A stretch of 64,000 nucleotides of DNA from Crocinitomicaceae bacterium (GTDB taxonomy: Bacteria; Bacteroidota; Bacteroidia; Flavobacteriales_D; Crocinitomicaceae): NCBI GenBank assembly GCA_029254025.1, contig JAQWYK010000032.1:39231-103230 (forward strand), read 5' to 3'. Made by a program: the position numbers and the translations under genes. The notes under the pieces were generated by a model, which searched no databases, was not told the DNA's origin, and saw only the letters and a list, made by a program, of their open reading frames with translations. Position 1 is the stretch's first letter. Every line of letters begins with the position of its first letter. Shown piece after piece: positions 35,048 through 45,527 of the stretch.

Positions 35048-35524
35048 ATGATTAACAAGAAAAAAATAGAAGAACTCGCGCTGGAGCGCATAGAAGAACT
35101 TGACAAGGATTTATTCATTGTGGAAATTAGTATCTCTGCTTCCAATTCAATTCGTGTTGAAATAGATAGCGCGTCAGGTAATGTGGCCATTGAAGACTGT
35201 ATTTCTGTGTCACGGAATATTGAGCACAACCTAGATCGTGAGGAGCAAGATTTTGAATTGCAAGTATCTTCTCCGGGGCTCGATAAACCATTTCGTGTGG
35301 TGCAGCAATACAAGAAGAATGTTGGTCGCGAGGTTAAGTTAACTCCCGTAAACGGGGTTAAGCTGGAAGGGGTTTTAAAGTCCGCTGACGATAACGGTGT
35401 GGTAATTGAAACTACCCGGAAAGAACGTTTAGAGGGAAAGAAAAAGAAAGTAACTGTAGTGGAGGAACATCCCTTTAACTATGATGAAATAAAAGAAACA
35501 AAAATTGTAATTACGTTTAAATAA
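35048..35524 (+). CDS. rimP: Ribosome maturation factor RimP
   Basis: 158 residues from the ATG at 35048. RimP assists 30S assembly. Conserved elements: 'DLFIVEISISASNSIRVEID', 'CISVSRNIEHNLDREEQDFELQVSSPGLDKP' and a C-terminal SH3-like part ending 'YDEIKETKIVITFK'. An in-frame ATG at 34949 lies upstream of the promoter and would place the hairpin inside the coding region, so it is rejected. First gene of rimP-nusA-infB. Confidence 0.94.
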   Translation: MINKKKIEELALERIEELDKDLFIVEISISASNSIRVEIDSASGNVAIEDCISVSRNIEHNLDREEQDFELQVSSPGLDKPFRVVQQYKKNVGREVKLTPVNGVKLEGVLKSADDNGVVIETTRKERLEGKKKKVTVVEEHPFNYDEIKETKIVITFK

Positions 35525-35530
35525 CAAGTT

Positions 35531-36766
35531 ATGAATAGCTTAAATTTAATTGAGTCCTTTTCGGAGTTCAAAGAATTTAAAAACATCGACAGACAAACAA
35601 TGATGCACGTTCTTGAGGACGTTTTTCGTAGTATGTTAAAGAAGAAGTTTGGAACAGACGAACATTGTGATGTTATCATCAACATCGATAAAGGTGACTT
35701 TGAGATATGGGTAAACAAGGAGATTGTTTATGACGGTGAAGTAGAAGATCCAAATATTGAGATCGCGTATTCAGATGCGATTAAAATTGAACCTGACTTT
35801 GAGGTAGGAGAGGAAGTTTCGGAAGAAATGAAATTTGAAGACTTCGGAAGGCGAAATATTCTTTCGCTGCGTCAAAACTTGATTTCACGTATACTTGAAT
35901 TGGAGAAAGATCACTTGTACAAATTATATAAAGACCGCATTGGAGAGATCATTACTGGTGAAGTGTATCAAGTTTGGAAGAAAGAAATCTTGATCTTGGA
36001 TGATGAAGGAAATGAATTGATTCTTCCAAAATCAGAGCAAATTCCATCGGATTACTTTAAGAAAGGTGAGTCTGTGCGTGCAGTGGTAGCGAAAGTGGAC
36101 ATGCGTAACAGCAGTCCGGTAATTATTTTGTCGCGTTCTGCTCCAGAATTCTTAGAGCGCTTATTTGAATTGGAAGTTCCAGAGGTTTTTGATGGATTAA
36201 TTACCATTAAAAATATCGTTCGCGCGCCAGGTGATCGAGCGAAAGTTGCAGTAGAGTCGTATGATGATCGTATTGACCCTGTTGGTGCTTGTGTGGGAAT
36301 GAAAGGTGCTCGTATTCACGGAATCGTGCGTGAGTTGCGCAATGAAAACATTGACGTGATTAACTATACAAATAACAACCAGTTGTACATTCAACGTGCG
36401 CTTTCTCCAGCTAAAATTAGCTCGGTTGAAATCAATGAAGAAGAGAAGCGTGCAAATGTATATTTGAAGCCAGACCAGGTTTCTTTGGCAATTGGTAAGG
36501 GTGGACACAACATTAAACTAGCAGGTCGTTTGACAGGTTATGAAATTGATGTTTACCGTGAAGGTGCCACAGATGTTGAAGATGTAGATTTAGAAGAATT
36601 TGCAGATGAAATTGACAGCTGGATTTTAGATGAATTGAAAGCGATTGGATGTGATACGGCGAAGTCTGTATTGGAAATTGATATTGCTGATTTGGTAAAA
36701 AGAACAGACCTCGAAGAAGAAACTATTAAGGAAGTGTTCAAAATTTTACAATCAGAGTTCGAATAA
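35531..36766 (+). CDS. nusA: Transcription termination/antitermination factor NusA
   Basis: 411 residues. N-terminal RNA-polymerase-binding domain (1-125), S1 domain (about 130-200, 'GEIITGEVYQVWKKEILIL'), then two KH domains ('ACVGMKGARIHGIVRELRNENIDVINY', 'LAIGKGGHNIKLAGRLTGYEIDV'). A short C-terminal helical tail follows, and the acidic AR repeats of E. coli NusA are absent, as in most phyla. It starts six bases after rimP. Because NusA modulates hairpin-dependent termination, it is a natural candidate to feed back on the hairpin in the operon leader. Confidence 0.96.
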   Translation: MNSLNLIESFSEFKEFKNIDRQTMMHVLEDVFRSMLKKKFGTDEHCDVIINIDKGDFEIWVNKEIVYDGEVEDPNIEIAYSDAIKIEPDFEVGEEVSEEMKFEDFGRRNILSLRQNLISRILELEKDHLYKLYKDRIGEIITGEVYQVWKKEILILDDEGNELILPKSEQIPSDYFKKGESVRAVVAKVDMRNSSPVIILSRSAPEFLERLFELEVPEVFDGLITIKNIVRAPGDRAKVAVESYDDRIDPVGACVGMKGARIHGIVRELRNENIDVINYTNNNQLYIQRALSPAKISSVEINEEEKRANVYLKPDQVSLAIGKGGHNIKLAGRLTGYEIDVYREGATDVEDVDLEEFADEIDSWILDELKAIGCDTAKSVLEIDIADLVKRTDLEEETIKEVFKILQSEFE

Positions 36767-36827
36767 ATCCTCTTCAGTTTTTTAATTTAGAAGTTTTTAA
36801 TAGGATAATATTAGAAGGACGTAATAT

Positions 36828-39572
36828 ATGGCCGATAAAGTAATAAGATTAAGTAAGGTAGCTCGACAACTCAACGTGGGTATTTCGACCATTGTGGATT
36901 ATTTAAGTTCGCAAGGGGTGACGATTGACCCTAATCCCAATACGAAACTCGATGCGGAGCATTTTGACCTCGTAAACAAACAGTTTGCCGATGATAAGTC
37001 GCTGAAAGAAGAAGCGGAAAAAACATCATTGACGCGGGAAAGGAGAGAAACGATTACCTTGAAAACGAAGGGCAAGGAGCCTGAGCCAGTTGAAGCTGAG
37101 GATGAAGGGGATGATTTTGAGCTACCAAATCCTATTCTTAATCCAGGTGCAGCAACCTCTTTGAAAAAAGAAGCGGGAGCTCCAGATTCGGTTGAAAATC
37201 GAAATGATGATAAATCGCCGAAAATTGAGAAAGATGACTCAAAGACCATCGGTGATGGAGACATGAAAGTTTCTGTTGTTGGTAAAATTGATCTGAGCTC
37301 CATCAACTCTAAAACACGTCCCGATAAACGTAAAAAAGAAGAAAAACCGAAGGGACCTCAAAAGCCAAAGCCTGTTGTTGAAAAAGCAACTCCAGTTAAA
37401 GAGGAACCAACTCCGCCAGTTGAATCATCAGAACCGGAGAAAAGGATTGATATTGAAACGATTAAAGCTGAACGTCAGCAGCTTTCTGGTCCAACTGTAG
37501 TGGGTAAGATAGAGCTTCCTGTAGAACGTGCAAAGTCTTCTAATAAAGAAGAGCCGAAGCGCAAGCGAAAGAGAATTAAGAAGGTAGACGTTAATCAAGG
37601 CGCAAACAAAGGCACTACCCCTTCTGGTGCACCTGGAAAAGGAAAGCGAAAATTTGAGCCGAAACCTGAGATTTCTGAGAAAGATATTGAAAAAGAGATC
37701 AAGGAAACCTTGGCGCGTCTTTCAGGTACAGGAAAATCAAAAGGATCAAAAAACAGAAGAGCGAAAAGAGAAACCGTTGCTCAGCGTCGTGAACAAGAGA
37801 TGGTAGATGCTGAAAAAGAGCAATCGATCCTAAAATTGACGGAATTCGTTACCGTTTCTGAGTTGGCTTCTATGATGGATGTTCAACCTACTCAGGTAAT
37901 TGGGGCATGTATGTCACTCGGTATTTTTGTGTCGATTAACCAACGTATTGATGCGGAAACAATCGCAATCGTAGCGGATGAGTTTGGTTTTGAAGTGCAA
38001 TTTGTTTCCGCAGATGTTCAAGATGCCATTCCAGTAGTGGAGGACAAAGAGGAAGACTTGATGGACCGTCCGCCGATTATTACGGTGATGGGACACGTTG
38101 ACCACGGTAAAACCTCTTTATTGGATTTTATCCGTAGTGCAAATATCGTGAGTGGAGAAGCAGGAGGGATAACGCAGCACATTGGAGCGTATTCTGTGAA
38201 ACGACCAGATGGTAAACGCTTAACGTTCTTAGATACACCCGGTCACGAAGCCTTTACAGCGATGCGTGCGCGTGGTGCTCAAGTAACTGACGTAGCTATT
38301 ATTATTGTAGCAGCGGATGACGACGTGATGCCTCAAACGAAGGAGGCGATTGCCCATGCGCAAGCGGCAGAAGTACCAATGGTTTTTGCCATCAACAAAA
38401 TGGATAAACCGGGTGCAAACCCAGATAAAATTCGCGAACAGCTTTCTGCCATGAATATTTTGGTGGAAGAATGGGGTGGAAAATACCAGTGTCAAGAGAT
38501 TTCTGCGAAAAACGGACTTAACATTGATGAATTATTGGAAAAAGTAATTCTAGAGGCGGACTTGCTTACATTGAAAGCAAACCCGAACAAGAATGCGACG
38601 GGTACAGTAATTGAATCTTCCTTGGATAAAGGAAAAGGATACGTAACCAACTTATTGGTTCAAGAAGGAACCATGAAGGTAGGGGATATCATTTTAGCTG
38701 GTCGTTATTCGGGTAGAGTTAGAGCAATGCACAATGAGCATGGTGTTCCGTTGAAAGAAGCAGGACCCTCTGCACCTCTTTCTATTTTAGGAATTAATGG
38801 TGCGCCAAGTGCGGGTGATAAATTCTACATCATGGATGATGAGAAAGAAGCACGTGCTATTGCCACGAAAAGAGAACAACTGTATCGTGAACAAGGGCTC
38901 CGTACACAAAAACATATTACCTTGGATGAAATTGGTCGTCGTTTAGCGATTGGTGACTTCAAGGAATTGAACTTGATTATCAAGGGTGATGTGGATGGTT
39001 CGATTGAAGCACTTTCTGATTCCTTATTGAAATTATCGACGGATCAAATTCAAGTAAATATTGTACACAAAGGTGTTGGTGCGATTACTGAGGCCGATGT
39101 AAACTTAGCTTCTGCTTCAGATGCTATTATCATCGGTTTCCAAGTGCGTCCAACGCTGCCTGCACGCAAATTGGCGGAAAATGAGCAAATCGACATTCGT
39201 TTGTACTCAATTATCTACAAGGCCATCGATGAATTAAAAGCGGCAATGGAGGGAATGCTTTCTCCTGATATCGTGGAGGAAATTACAGGTACTGCTGACG
39301 TCAGAGAAACGTTCTCTATCACAAAAGTTGGAACGATTGCTGGTTGTTATGTAACAAGCGGTATTATCAAACGTAATTCGAAAATTCGAGTGATTCGAGA
39401 TGGTATTGTTATTTTCACTGGTGAACTTGGTTCTTTGAAACGTTTCAAGGATGATGTGAAAGAGGTGAAAAATAATTATGAATGTGGTTTGAACGTGGAT
39501 AAGTTCAACGACATTAAAGAAGGCGATATTATCGAGGCGTTTGAAGAGGTAGAAGTGGCTAGAAAACTTTAG
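36828..39572 (+). CDS. infB: Translation initiation factor IF-2
   Basis: 914 residues. An IF2-N-like start ('[20 protein letters not shown]'), a long low-complexity, highly charged linker (about 60-330), and a second IF2-N motif near 340. The G domain starts near 421: [12 protein letters not shown] (G1), DTPGHEAF (G3) and NKMDKPGAN (G4). Domains II-IV follow, ending with the fMet-tRNA-binding C2 domain ('[21 protein letters not shown]'). It recruits fMet-tRNA to the 30S subunit, whose initiator tRNA gene is at 8175-8247. Confidence 0.97.
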   Translation: MADKVIRLSKVARQLNVGISTIVDYLSSQGVTIDPNPNTKLDAEHFDLVNKQFADDKSLKEEAEKTSLTRERRETITLKTKGKEPEPVEAEDEGDDFELPNPILNPGAATSLKKEAGAPDSVENRNDDKSPKIEKDDSKTIGDGDMKVSVVGKIDLSSINSKTRPDKRKKEEKPKGPQKPKPVVEKATPVKEEPTPPVESSEPEKRIDIETIKAERQQLSGPTVVGKIELPVERAKSSNKEEPKRKRKRIKKVDVNQGANKGTTPSGAPGKGKRKFEPKPEISEKDIEKEIKETLARLSGTGKSKGSKNRRAKRETVAQRREQEMVDAEKEQSILKLTEFVTVSELASMMDVQPTQVIGACMSLGIFVSINQRIDAETIAIVADEFGFEVQFVSADVQDAIPVVEDKEEDLMDRPPIITVMGHVDHGKTSLLDFIRSANIVSGEAGGITQHIGAYSVKRPDGKRLTFLDTPGHEAFTAMRARGAQVTDVAIIIVAADDDVMPQTKEAIAHAQAAEVPMVFAINKMDKPGANPDKIREQLSAMNILVEEWGGKYQCQEISAKNGLNIDELLEKVILEADLLTLKANPNKNATGTVIESSLDKGKGYVTNLLVQEGTMKVGDIILAGRYSGRVRAMHNEHGVPLKEAGPSAPLSILGINGAPSAGDKFYIMDDEKEARAIATKREQLYREQGLRTQKHITLDEIGRRLAIGDFKELNLIIKGDVDGSIEALSDSLLKLSTDQIQVNIVHKGVGAITEADVNLASASDAIIIGFQVRPTLPARKLAENEQIDIRLYSIIYKAIDELKAAMEGMLSPDIVEEITGTADVRETFSITKVGTIAGCYVTSGIIKRNSKIRVIRDGIVIFTGELGSLKRFKDDVKEVKNNYECGLNVDKFNDIKEGDIIEAFEEVEVARKL

Positions 39573-39651
39573 ATGCAGACCTTAAGAGTTAAGTATTTAA
39601 GATATTTATTCGTATTGTAATTATGTCTTACATCCTGAACTGAAAGGCGTC

Positions 39652-42600
39652 TTAAAATCTATAAGTTAACTTCCATCCTCGCTGTTTTAATACAGCATGA
39701 AGATTTGCCAACGCTAAGGCGGAAGGAATATTTTTTTGAGGAGCTAACACCGTTAGTTCCTCTTTTTTTTGCGTGTAGTTGAGCCCATAAGGGAAAGCCA
39801 GCGTGCTTTTACTTTCACTGATGTTCTCTAAATGCAGCATTAATTTTCGAAGTAACTCTACACCATCATTTTCTGAAATCGAGAAATCGGTGGATTGAAC
39901 AGACCGGAAAAATGTAATTGCTATTCTAGCACGCGACATTAATACATTCAATCTTCGGTGACCGCTGACTTTGTTTAGAGGTCCAAATTGCATAGAAAAG
40001 CGACCTTCTTCATTATGTCCATAGCCTAAACTAATAATCAAGTGGTCGCATTCATCACCTTGAACATTTTCTAGGGATTTAAAGAACAACTCACTCGATT
40101 CATTTTCGTAGAGCAACTGTTGCGATGCTGGAGTTAAACATTTGATGATGGCATCTAATTGTGCTTGACTAAATGCTACAACCCCAAAATTGTACGTTTT
40201 CTGAGCAACTTTCTCTTCGATTAAGGCAGCTACAGCTTGTGCTTCTTTTTGATTCACACGTTCAGCGTATATGCCGTCTGTGGTAATTAACTCGATGGGT
40301 TTTTCTGCGCCATAGCTAGGGTAAGCCAACAATTGATTTGCATAAAAATAGCGGTTGCTAAAAGATATTAAATCAGGATGAACCGAACGATAATGATGTT
40401 TTAAAAAACAGTTTTTCCAATAGTAACTCACTTGATGTAAAAGATCCGCGGCTTGAGTTACCCCTTTCTTGAAATAGAAACTGGGTGCCATTTGCTGTTC
40501 GTCTCCTGCTACTGCAACTTTCTTTGCACGAGCGATACTTCCAAGTGCATGCGGTAAAGGAATCTGACTGGCTTCGTCAAAGATGACTAAGTCAAATACA
40601 TCTGGCTCAAATGGAATGGACTTCGCTATGCTGTGTGGACTACCCATCAAGATCGGTTTCAAGACGTCCATCCATACTGCGGCATCAGAAGATAGTATTT
40701 CCAAAGGGCTTAAAAAACTTCTACTCTTTCCAAACTCCTTAACTAAGATAGATTTCCCCATACGCAAGCGCTTTTTGAGGGTTTTGTCCGTTTCAGAAAG
40801 CTTATTGGCGGGTGTTTGTAATAACGCGTGGTAATGATGAAACTTGTTTGCAATTTGTGCATGAAGGTATTCAGCAAAATCGCGTCTTTCTTGCTGTTGA
40901 GTTTCCAAAATACGTACAATACGGTCCTTAAATGAAGAGTTGTCTAAATGGGCCAAATCAGGAAATAGCGCTTGAAAATTTCGCCAATGAGAATGGTAAA
41001 TGACGGAAGTCGCTTCATCCAAAGAAGTAGCGCTAAGGAGCAGTTTGCGCGTAGCTTTCGAGATGTTCAAAAGTTGACTGGAATGTGCAACAAGTACACT
41101 CAACTCAGCATGGATTGCATCGAATTCACTACTTATGGTAGCAGCTGGTGACAGTTCAAAATAGGTCTGTAACAGACGATTGATTTCCTGCAATTGCGGT
41201 CCTTGCTGTTTGAGTTGAAACCGTTGTTGGATAGGTAGCGCTATAATTTCCTGAAAGCGATTTTCGTCGAGCGTGGTCAACTTTTGAAGCAGCAATTTAA
41301 TTTGTTCAAGGGATTGCAGCGAACTGTCCAACCTCAGCGTGTGGAGTTCTTTTTTTATATCCACAAGTGAGCGTTGTACTTCCTTGAGTTCCACGAGGCG
41401 CTGTAAGGCGTGCTGTGCATTTTGCATCGACAAGTTGCTCAAGCGTGCCAATTCCTTTTTCGTTTTCCAAAAGCGTAAGCTAAAGCGATCATTCTTCGAG
41501 AGGATACCGATGTATTCCATCAGTTGGGTCAACGTAAAATCGTCTCTCCATAATTTTTTTTCGTCCAATAAGAGCTGCTCTTTTTCCAGGCTTTCGCGGT
41601 AATCATTGAACAACTTGAAGAATTTAGTTTGCACACGTTTCTTCGTGAGAAGTTCTTCTTGAATCGGGGTATCGTCGTAAAAAAAGAGATGAGCCGCAGT
41701 TGCTAAGCGCTGTGTATGATGAAATTCATCTAACGTGCAGTCGGCTAGGCTTACTTCCCTCAATAATTCCTTGGCACGTGTAATGGCTTGTTGAAGTGTT
41801 TTGGCCTCGGTGGTTTCAGTGGTCGCTTTCAACTTCCTCCAGGCACCAAAAATGGGAAATCCTTGTTGCTCCAACACAAGAAGTAACGATCGGTCTTCTT
41901 CCCATTGGGGAATTGATGGGATTTCACTGGCGTAGGCAACATCCTCCAACCTCAAGGTTTTTGTCAACTCCTTAAACGTGGAGAAGTCGACTCCACCGAT
42001 GAGGTCCTTTTGCCGCAAACGTTGAAGCGTAAGGTCGAGTCCTTGCTCTAATAACTCCGCATGCTGATGGTAGGTCACTTGGTTCGAAGTCGTTCCCTCC
42101 AAGAAGTGCCATGTATTTTTCAGCGATTCAATCAGCGCTTTTGATTTCAATTGGTGATGTTGCATCCAGCAATAGTGATGCAGCCCCACTTCTTTTAATT
42201 TATGGTAGAGCACTTCCAGCGCAACAACTTTTTCAGTAACCACCAGTGTTTTAAGTCCGTTCCCCAGCGATTTTCCAATAAGGTTGGCAATGACCTGTGA
42301 TTTCCCAGTACCGGGAGGACCTTGAATCACGCAATGTTGAGCGCGCAACGTCTCGAAAACGGCAAGCTGGTCGTTATTCATGGGGAACAAATTGCCTTCA
42401 TGGAGATCGGTGATGACTGAAGCCGAAGTATGCTTACCGCCCAGCAGTTCCCGTATAGTTTCGGGGTTATTTTCTGCCGCAAGTAGCTGCTCCAGTTCTT
42501 TCAAAAGTACAAAACGATGCGGGTGAAAGTTAGCGAGGTACACCCCTTCAGAAAGGGTATACGTCAACCCGATTTCTATGAGGTTGGCTTCAATGTCTTC

Positions 42601-43068
42601 TAATGCTACCAGTTGGTCACTGATGCCTAAAAGTTTTGCCAGATAAGGATTAATATACGGGTCACCGACTTGTTCGAGTTCGTAGCTATTTGCGATGCGC
42701 TTATAACGCAATTGTGCATCCGCAATGAGTACGGGTGAATGATATGCTTTTTGAGCAAGTTCAAAGTGTACGACGTACTTGGAAATCCCAAGGCTATCTA
42801 CCCCCGCTTCTTTTTCAAACTCCTTTTGTTTTTTAACAATTCCTTTCAATGGAGAAGTCGGCTCAAGTGTTACCGTAGCAGCTTCGTTCCACGCACTAGG
42901 GGCAAGCAATGCGGCATGTTTTCCATCGTGAACGTTCACGAGGACATCCGCATTATTTGGGGCGAGTAGTTCGTCACACCAGCTCTTTATGACTTCTTGA
43001 GGGGTCAATTCAATTGCTTTGAGCGAAATTAGTGAAATTTTGCGTGCAACGGTGATTCGAATAGGCAC
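39652..43068 (-). CDS. Large superfamily 1 (UPF1/Dna2-like) helicase
   Basis: 1138 residues, cytoplasmic. N-terminal 230 residues of unassigned fold. Walker A GPPGTGKSQ at about 245-253 (preceded by QxxA-like 'NNDQLAVFETLRAQHCVIQ'), a long coiled-coil insertion (about 340-790) inside the helicase core, Walker B 'DLVIFDEASQIPL' near 830, motif III 'VAVAGDEQQMAPS', and C-terminal motifs 'ENVQGDECDHLIISLGYG' and 'RRLNVLMSRARIAITFF'. It resembles DUF4011-containing AAA helicases. The start is GTG 43068, since a stop lies two codons upstream. It could act in DNA repair, RNA metabolism or defence; nothing adjacent decides which. It converges on infB. Confidence 0.75.
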   Translation of the reverse strand: MPIRITVARKISLISLKAIELTPQEVIKSWCDELLAPNNADVLVNVHDGKHAALLAPSAWNEAATVTLEPTSPLKGIVKKQKEFEKEAGVDSLGISKYVVHFELAQKAYHSPVLIADAQLRYKRIANSYELEQVGDPYINPYLAKLLGISDQLVALEDIEANLIEIGLTYTLSEGVYLANFHPHRFVLLKELEQLLAAENNPETIRELLGGKHTSASVITDLHEGNLFPMNNDQLAVFETLRAQHCVIQGPPGTGKSQVIANLIGKSLGNGLKTLVVTEKVVALEVLYHKLKEVGLHHYCWMQHHQLKSKALIESLKNTWHFLEGTTSNQVTYHQHAELLEQGLDLTLQRLRQKDLIGGVDFSTFKELTKTLRLEDVAYASEIPSIPQWEEDRSLLLVLEQQGFPIFGAWRKLKATTETTEAKTLQQAITRAKELLREVSLADCTLDEFHHTQRLATAAHLFFYDDTPIQEELLTKKRVQTKFFKLFNDYRESLEKEQLLLDEKKLWRDDFTLTQLMEYIGILSKNDRFSLRFWKTKKELARLSNLSMQNAQHALQRLVELKEVQRSLVDIKKELHTLRLDSSLQSLEQIKLLLQKLTTLDENRFQEIIALPIQQRFQLKQQGPQLQEINRLLQTYFELSPAATISSEFDAIHAELSVLVAHSSQLLNISKATRKLLLSATSLDEATSVIYHSHWRNFQALFPDLAHLDNSSFKDRIVRILETQQQERRDFAEYLHAQIANKFHHYHALLQTPANKLSETDKTLKKRLRMGKSILVKEFGKSRSFLSPLEILSSDAAVWMDVLKPILMGSPHSIAKSIPFEPDVFDLVIFDEASQIPLPHALGSIARAKKVAVAGDEQQMAPSFYFKKGVTQAADLLHQVSYYWKNCFLKHHYRSVHPDLISFSNRYFYANQLLAYPSYGAEKPIELITTDGIYAERVNQKEAQAVAALIEEKVAQKTYNFGVVAFSQAQLDAIIKCLTPASQQLLYENESSELFFKSLENVQGDECDHLIISLGYGHNEEGRFSMQFGPLNKVSGHRRLNVLMSRARIAITFFRSVQSTDFSISENDGVELLRKLMLHLENISESKSTLAFPYGLNYTQKKEELTVLAPQKNIPSALALANLHAVLKQRGWKLTYRF

Positions 43069-43086
43069 ATCTCACCGCTCTGGATC

Positions 43087-43161
43087 ATAGAACAAATTAT
43101 TTGTGTATCTTTCGTTTGAAGATTCCACCAAAAAGGTGTGCTTATCCAGCTAACGTTGTAT
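43087..43161 (+). repeat. attC-like imperfect palindrome, site 1
   Basis: ATAGAAC (43087-43093) pairs with GTTGTAT (43155-43161) at six of seven positions; an inner CACC/GGTG hairpin lies at 43126-43138. The right end reads AGCTAACGTTGTATGG, closely matching the right end of site 2. The inner arms pair poorly, so this is the weakest of the three sites. It lies in the upstream region of the helicase gene. Confidence 0.3.
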
Positions 43162-43221
43162 GGATATGTGCAATTTTGTGGTAGTTATATGTAATTGAAT
43201 ACTCCATAAACATTGAAACAG

Positions 43222-43530
43222 ATGAAAAAATTGCTTAAAACCATATCCTCCATTAGTTTGATAACCTTATTATTGCTGGCTTGTAATAAAAATGAATGCT
43301 CTGATTCTGTGAAAGGAGAATTGAAGGACTTATCAGGATTAGATGGATGTGGATTTGTAATCGAATTGGGGAACGGTAATAAGCTTGAGCCACTTAATCT
43401 AAGTGATTTTGATTTTGACTTAATTGATGGTAATAAGGTTTGGATTAGCTATCATTTAACGACTAACATGATTGGTACCACATGTATGGTAGGTGATATT
43501 ATTGAAATTGACTGTATTGCAAACAGATAG
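43222..43530 (+). CDS. Small lipoprotein, hypothetical
   Basis: 102 residues from the ATG at 43222; a TTG nine bases upstream is less likely. Signal peptide with the lipobox LLAC, then an 80-residue domain rich in Asp, Leu and Asn with four cysteines (CNKNECSDS..., DGCGFVIELGNG, TTCMVGDIIEIDC) that could form disulfides in the periplasm. No family is recognised. It lies between attC-like sites 1 and 2, like a single-gene cassette. Confidence 0.65.
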   Translation: MKKLLKTISSISLITLLLLACNKNECSDSVKGELKDLSGLDGCGFVIELGNGNKLEPLNLSDFDFDLIDGNKVWISYHLTTNMIGTTCMVGDIIEIDCIANR

Positions 43531-43535
43531 GATAA

Positions 43536-43628
43536 ATATAACAGCACCTATACTCCACCGCGGTTTCATTTTAACAAATTCATTTATCTTTAACGATGCA
43601 GCGATAGTATAGCTGCAAAACGTTATAT
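43536..43628 (+). repeat. attC-like imperfect palindrome, site 2
   Basis: The clearest of the three. Outer arms ATATAAC (43536-43542) and GTTATAT (43622-43628) pair perfectly. Inner arms at 43544-43554 and 43606-43616 pair at 10 of 11 positions. The spacers are unequal (one base against five), as expected of attC-type asymmetry. Total length is 93 bp; it begins five bases after the lipoprotein stop codon and ends in AACGTTATATGG. Confidence 0.45.
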
Positions 43629-43664
43629 GGAACTAAAAATTAGAATTTCACAATAAGCCACTAC

Positions 43665-45527
43665 ATGAAACAATTAACAACTCTTCTTTTTACATTCCTC
43701 CTGTGTTCGATACATATTTTTGGTCAAACTGTACTTTTATCAGAAGATTTTGAACTCGGAGTACTACCTGCTGGATGGAGTCAATCAACCAATTCAACGG
43801 ACGGTGGTTGGTTGCACGGAACCAATACTTCACTTCAAAGCACATATTGGTCAATTGCGGCACATGGAAATTTTATTGCAACGAATGATGATGCCTGCGA
43901 TTGTGACAAATCAGAGGATTACCTCATTACTCCGTCTATGGATTTAACTGGAATGGCTTCGGTAGTACTTCAATTTCAGAATTATTTTGACGGTGGAACT
44001 GAGTTCGGTGGAACTGAAGTAGCCACTGTAGAGTATTCACTAGACAATGGCGTCACCTGGGCGATTTTACAAACAATCGTTGGAGTTGATAACGATCAAT
44101 GGGACGCTCAAACGGTAAGTCTTAATTCTCTGTTAGGGAATTCCAATGTGATGCTTGGTTTTCATTATTTCGATGATAACAATTGGCTATTTGGTTGGGC
44201 CATTGACGACGTTACTGTCTTTGAAGTTGTTGGGATGGATCTTGCGCTAAGTTCACTGACCGTCACTTCTGCTCAGACCACAGGTTCAATCACTCCAATA
44301 ACAGGTGTGGTAACAAATAATGGGATAGACATGATTCAATCATTCGATTTGTCATGGACTATTGGCGGATTGGTCTATAGCGATAATATTTCCGGTTTAG
44401 CCATTCCTTCGTTAGGCACTTTCAATTTTTCTCACACTGATCAAATGCAAATAACCACAAGTGGGGTGTATAGTTTGGATGTATCCATAAGTAATATAAA
44501 TGGACAGCCAATAGATTCGAATGCCACCAATGACGAACTATCTATGAGTCTTATAGCTGCAGAGTATGGGACTATTATTAGCGGCGGAATTAGTCGTGAC
44601 TATATTTATTATCATGCAAGTACGGCAGCTGCAAATTGTCCATTAGTCATGGTTTTTCATGGCTATGGAGGAAATGCAGAGGGTATTATGAATTACAGCG
44701 AATTTAATGTGCTTGCCGAAGAGTTCGGATTTGCGGTTTGCTACCCACAAGGAACAGAAGATTTCGATAATAATACTTTCTGGAATGTCGGTTATGATTT
44801 TCAAACTAACGAAACGGTCAATGATGTAGTTTTTGTTGATGAACTTGTTGATATGCTCAGTGCAGCGAACTCCTTGAGTAATGAAGACATTTTTTCTACG
44901 GGGATGTCTAATGGAGGAGATTTTTCCTACCTACTTGCCTGTGAATCCTCTGCAACGTTCAAAGCGATTGCTCCGGTTGCTGGGATGATGCTTCAACACA
45001 TCATTGATACGTGTAACCAAGTGAGTGAAGTATCAATACTTGAAATCCATGGTACGAACGATAATATTACTCCCATCGCTGGTGATCCAATGAATAATGA
45101 TGGTTGGGGTGCGTATCCAAGCATTCCAAATACAATAGATTACTGGGTCAATCAATACGGATTAACAAATCTGGCATCAAGTAATTTACCGAACATCGAT
45201 CCAACGGATGGCAGCACGGTCAGTTCAGAAAAATACACTGAAAATACTTCATGCACTGAAGTATGGCTTTATATTGTAGATAATGGTGGACATGATTGGC
45301 CGGGAGCATGGGGCAATATGGACATTTCAGCGAGTAGAGAAGCTTGGTTGTTTTTTGAGCAATTGTGTGCGAATTCTGTCGGAATTCTAGAAGTCAAACC
45401 GACTATTGAGCGTCAATTACTTAGGATTACCGATTTATTAGGGCGAGAAACTGAATTCGAAAAAGGGGTTGTCTTGATCTATCAATATTCAGATGGTTCG
45501 GTAGAAAAAAAGTTAGTAATCAATTAA
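43665..45527 (+). CDS. Secreted PHB-depolymerase/feruloyl-esterase-like hydrolase with T9SS tail
   Basis: 620 residues. Signal peptide (MKQLTTLLFTFLLCSIHIFG). Residues 22-190 are a MAM/jelly-roll-like binding domain ('LSEDFELGVLPAGWSQ', 'FGWAIDDVTVFEV'), 195-300 a CARDB-like Ig domain, and 305-570 an alpha/beta hydrolase of the LpqC/PHB-depolymerase type: 'PLVMVFHGYGGNAEGIM', nucleophile Ser415 in GMSNGG, Asp in 'EIHGTNDNITP', His in 'NGGHDWPGAW' near 542. The last 45 residues (LRITDLLGRETEFEKGVVLI ... KKLVIN) are a short type A T9SS signal. Probably a surface esterase on polyesters or plant esters. Confidence 0.78.
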   Translation: MKQLTTLLFTFLLCSIHIFGQTVLLSEDFELGVLPAGWSQSTNSTDGGWLHGTNTSLQSTYWSIAAHGNFIATNDDACDCDKSEDYLITPSMDLTGMASVVLQFQNYFDGGTEFGGTEVATVEYSLDNGVTWAILQTIVGVDNDQWDAQTVSLNSLLGNSNVMLGFHYFDDNNWLFGWAIDDVTVFEVVGMDLALSSLTVTSAQTTGSITPITGVVTNNGIDMIQSFDLSWTIGGLVYSDNISGLAIPSLGTFNFSHTDQMQITTSGVYSLDVSISNINGQPIDSNATNDELSMSLIAAEYGTIISGGISRDYIYYHASTAAANCPLVMVFHGYGGNAEGIMNYSEFNVLAEEFGFAVCYPQGTEDFDNNTFWNVGYDFQTNETVNDVVFVDELVDMLSAANSLSNEDIFSTGMSNGGDFSYLLACESSATFKAIAPVAGMMLQHIIDTCNQVSEVSILEIHGTNDNITPIAGDPMNNDGWGAYPSIPNTIDYWVNQYGLTNLASSNLPNIDPTDGSTVSSEKYTENTSCTEVWLYIVDNGGHDWPGAWGNMDISASREAWLFFEQLCANSVGILEVKPTIERQLLRITDLLGRETEFEKGVVLIYQYSDGSVEKKLVIN

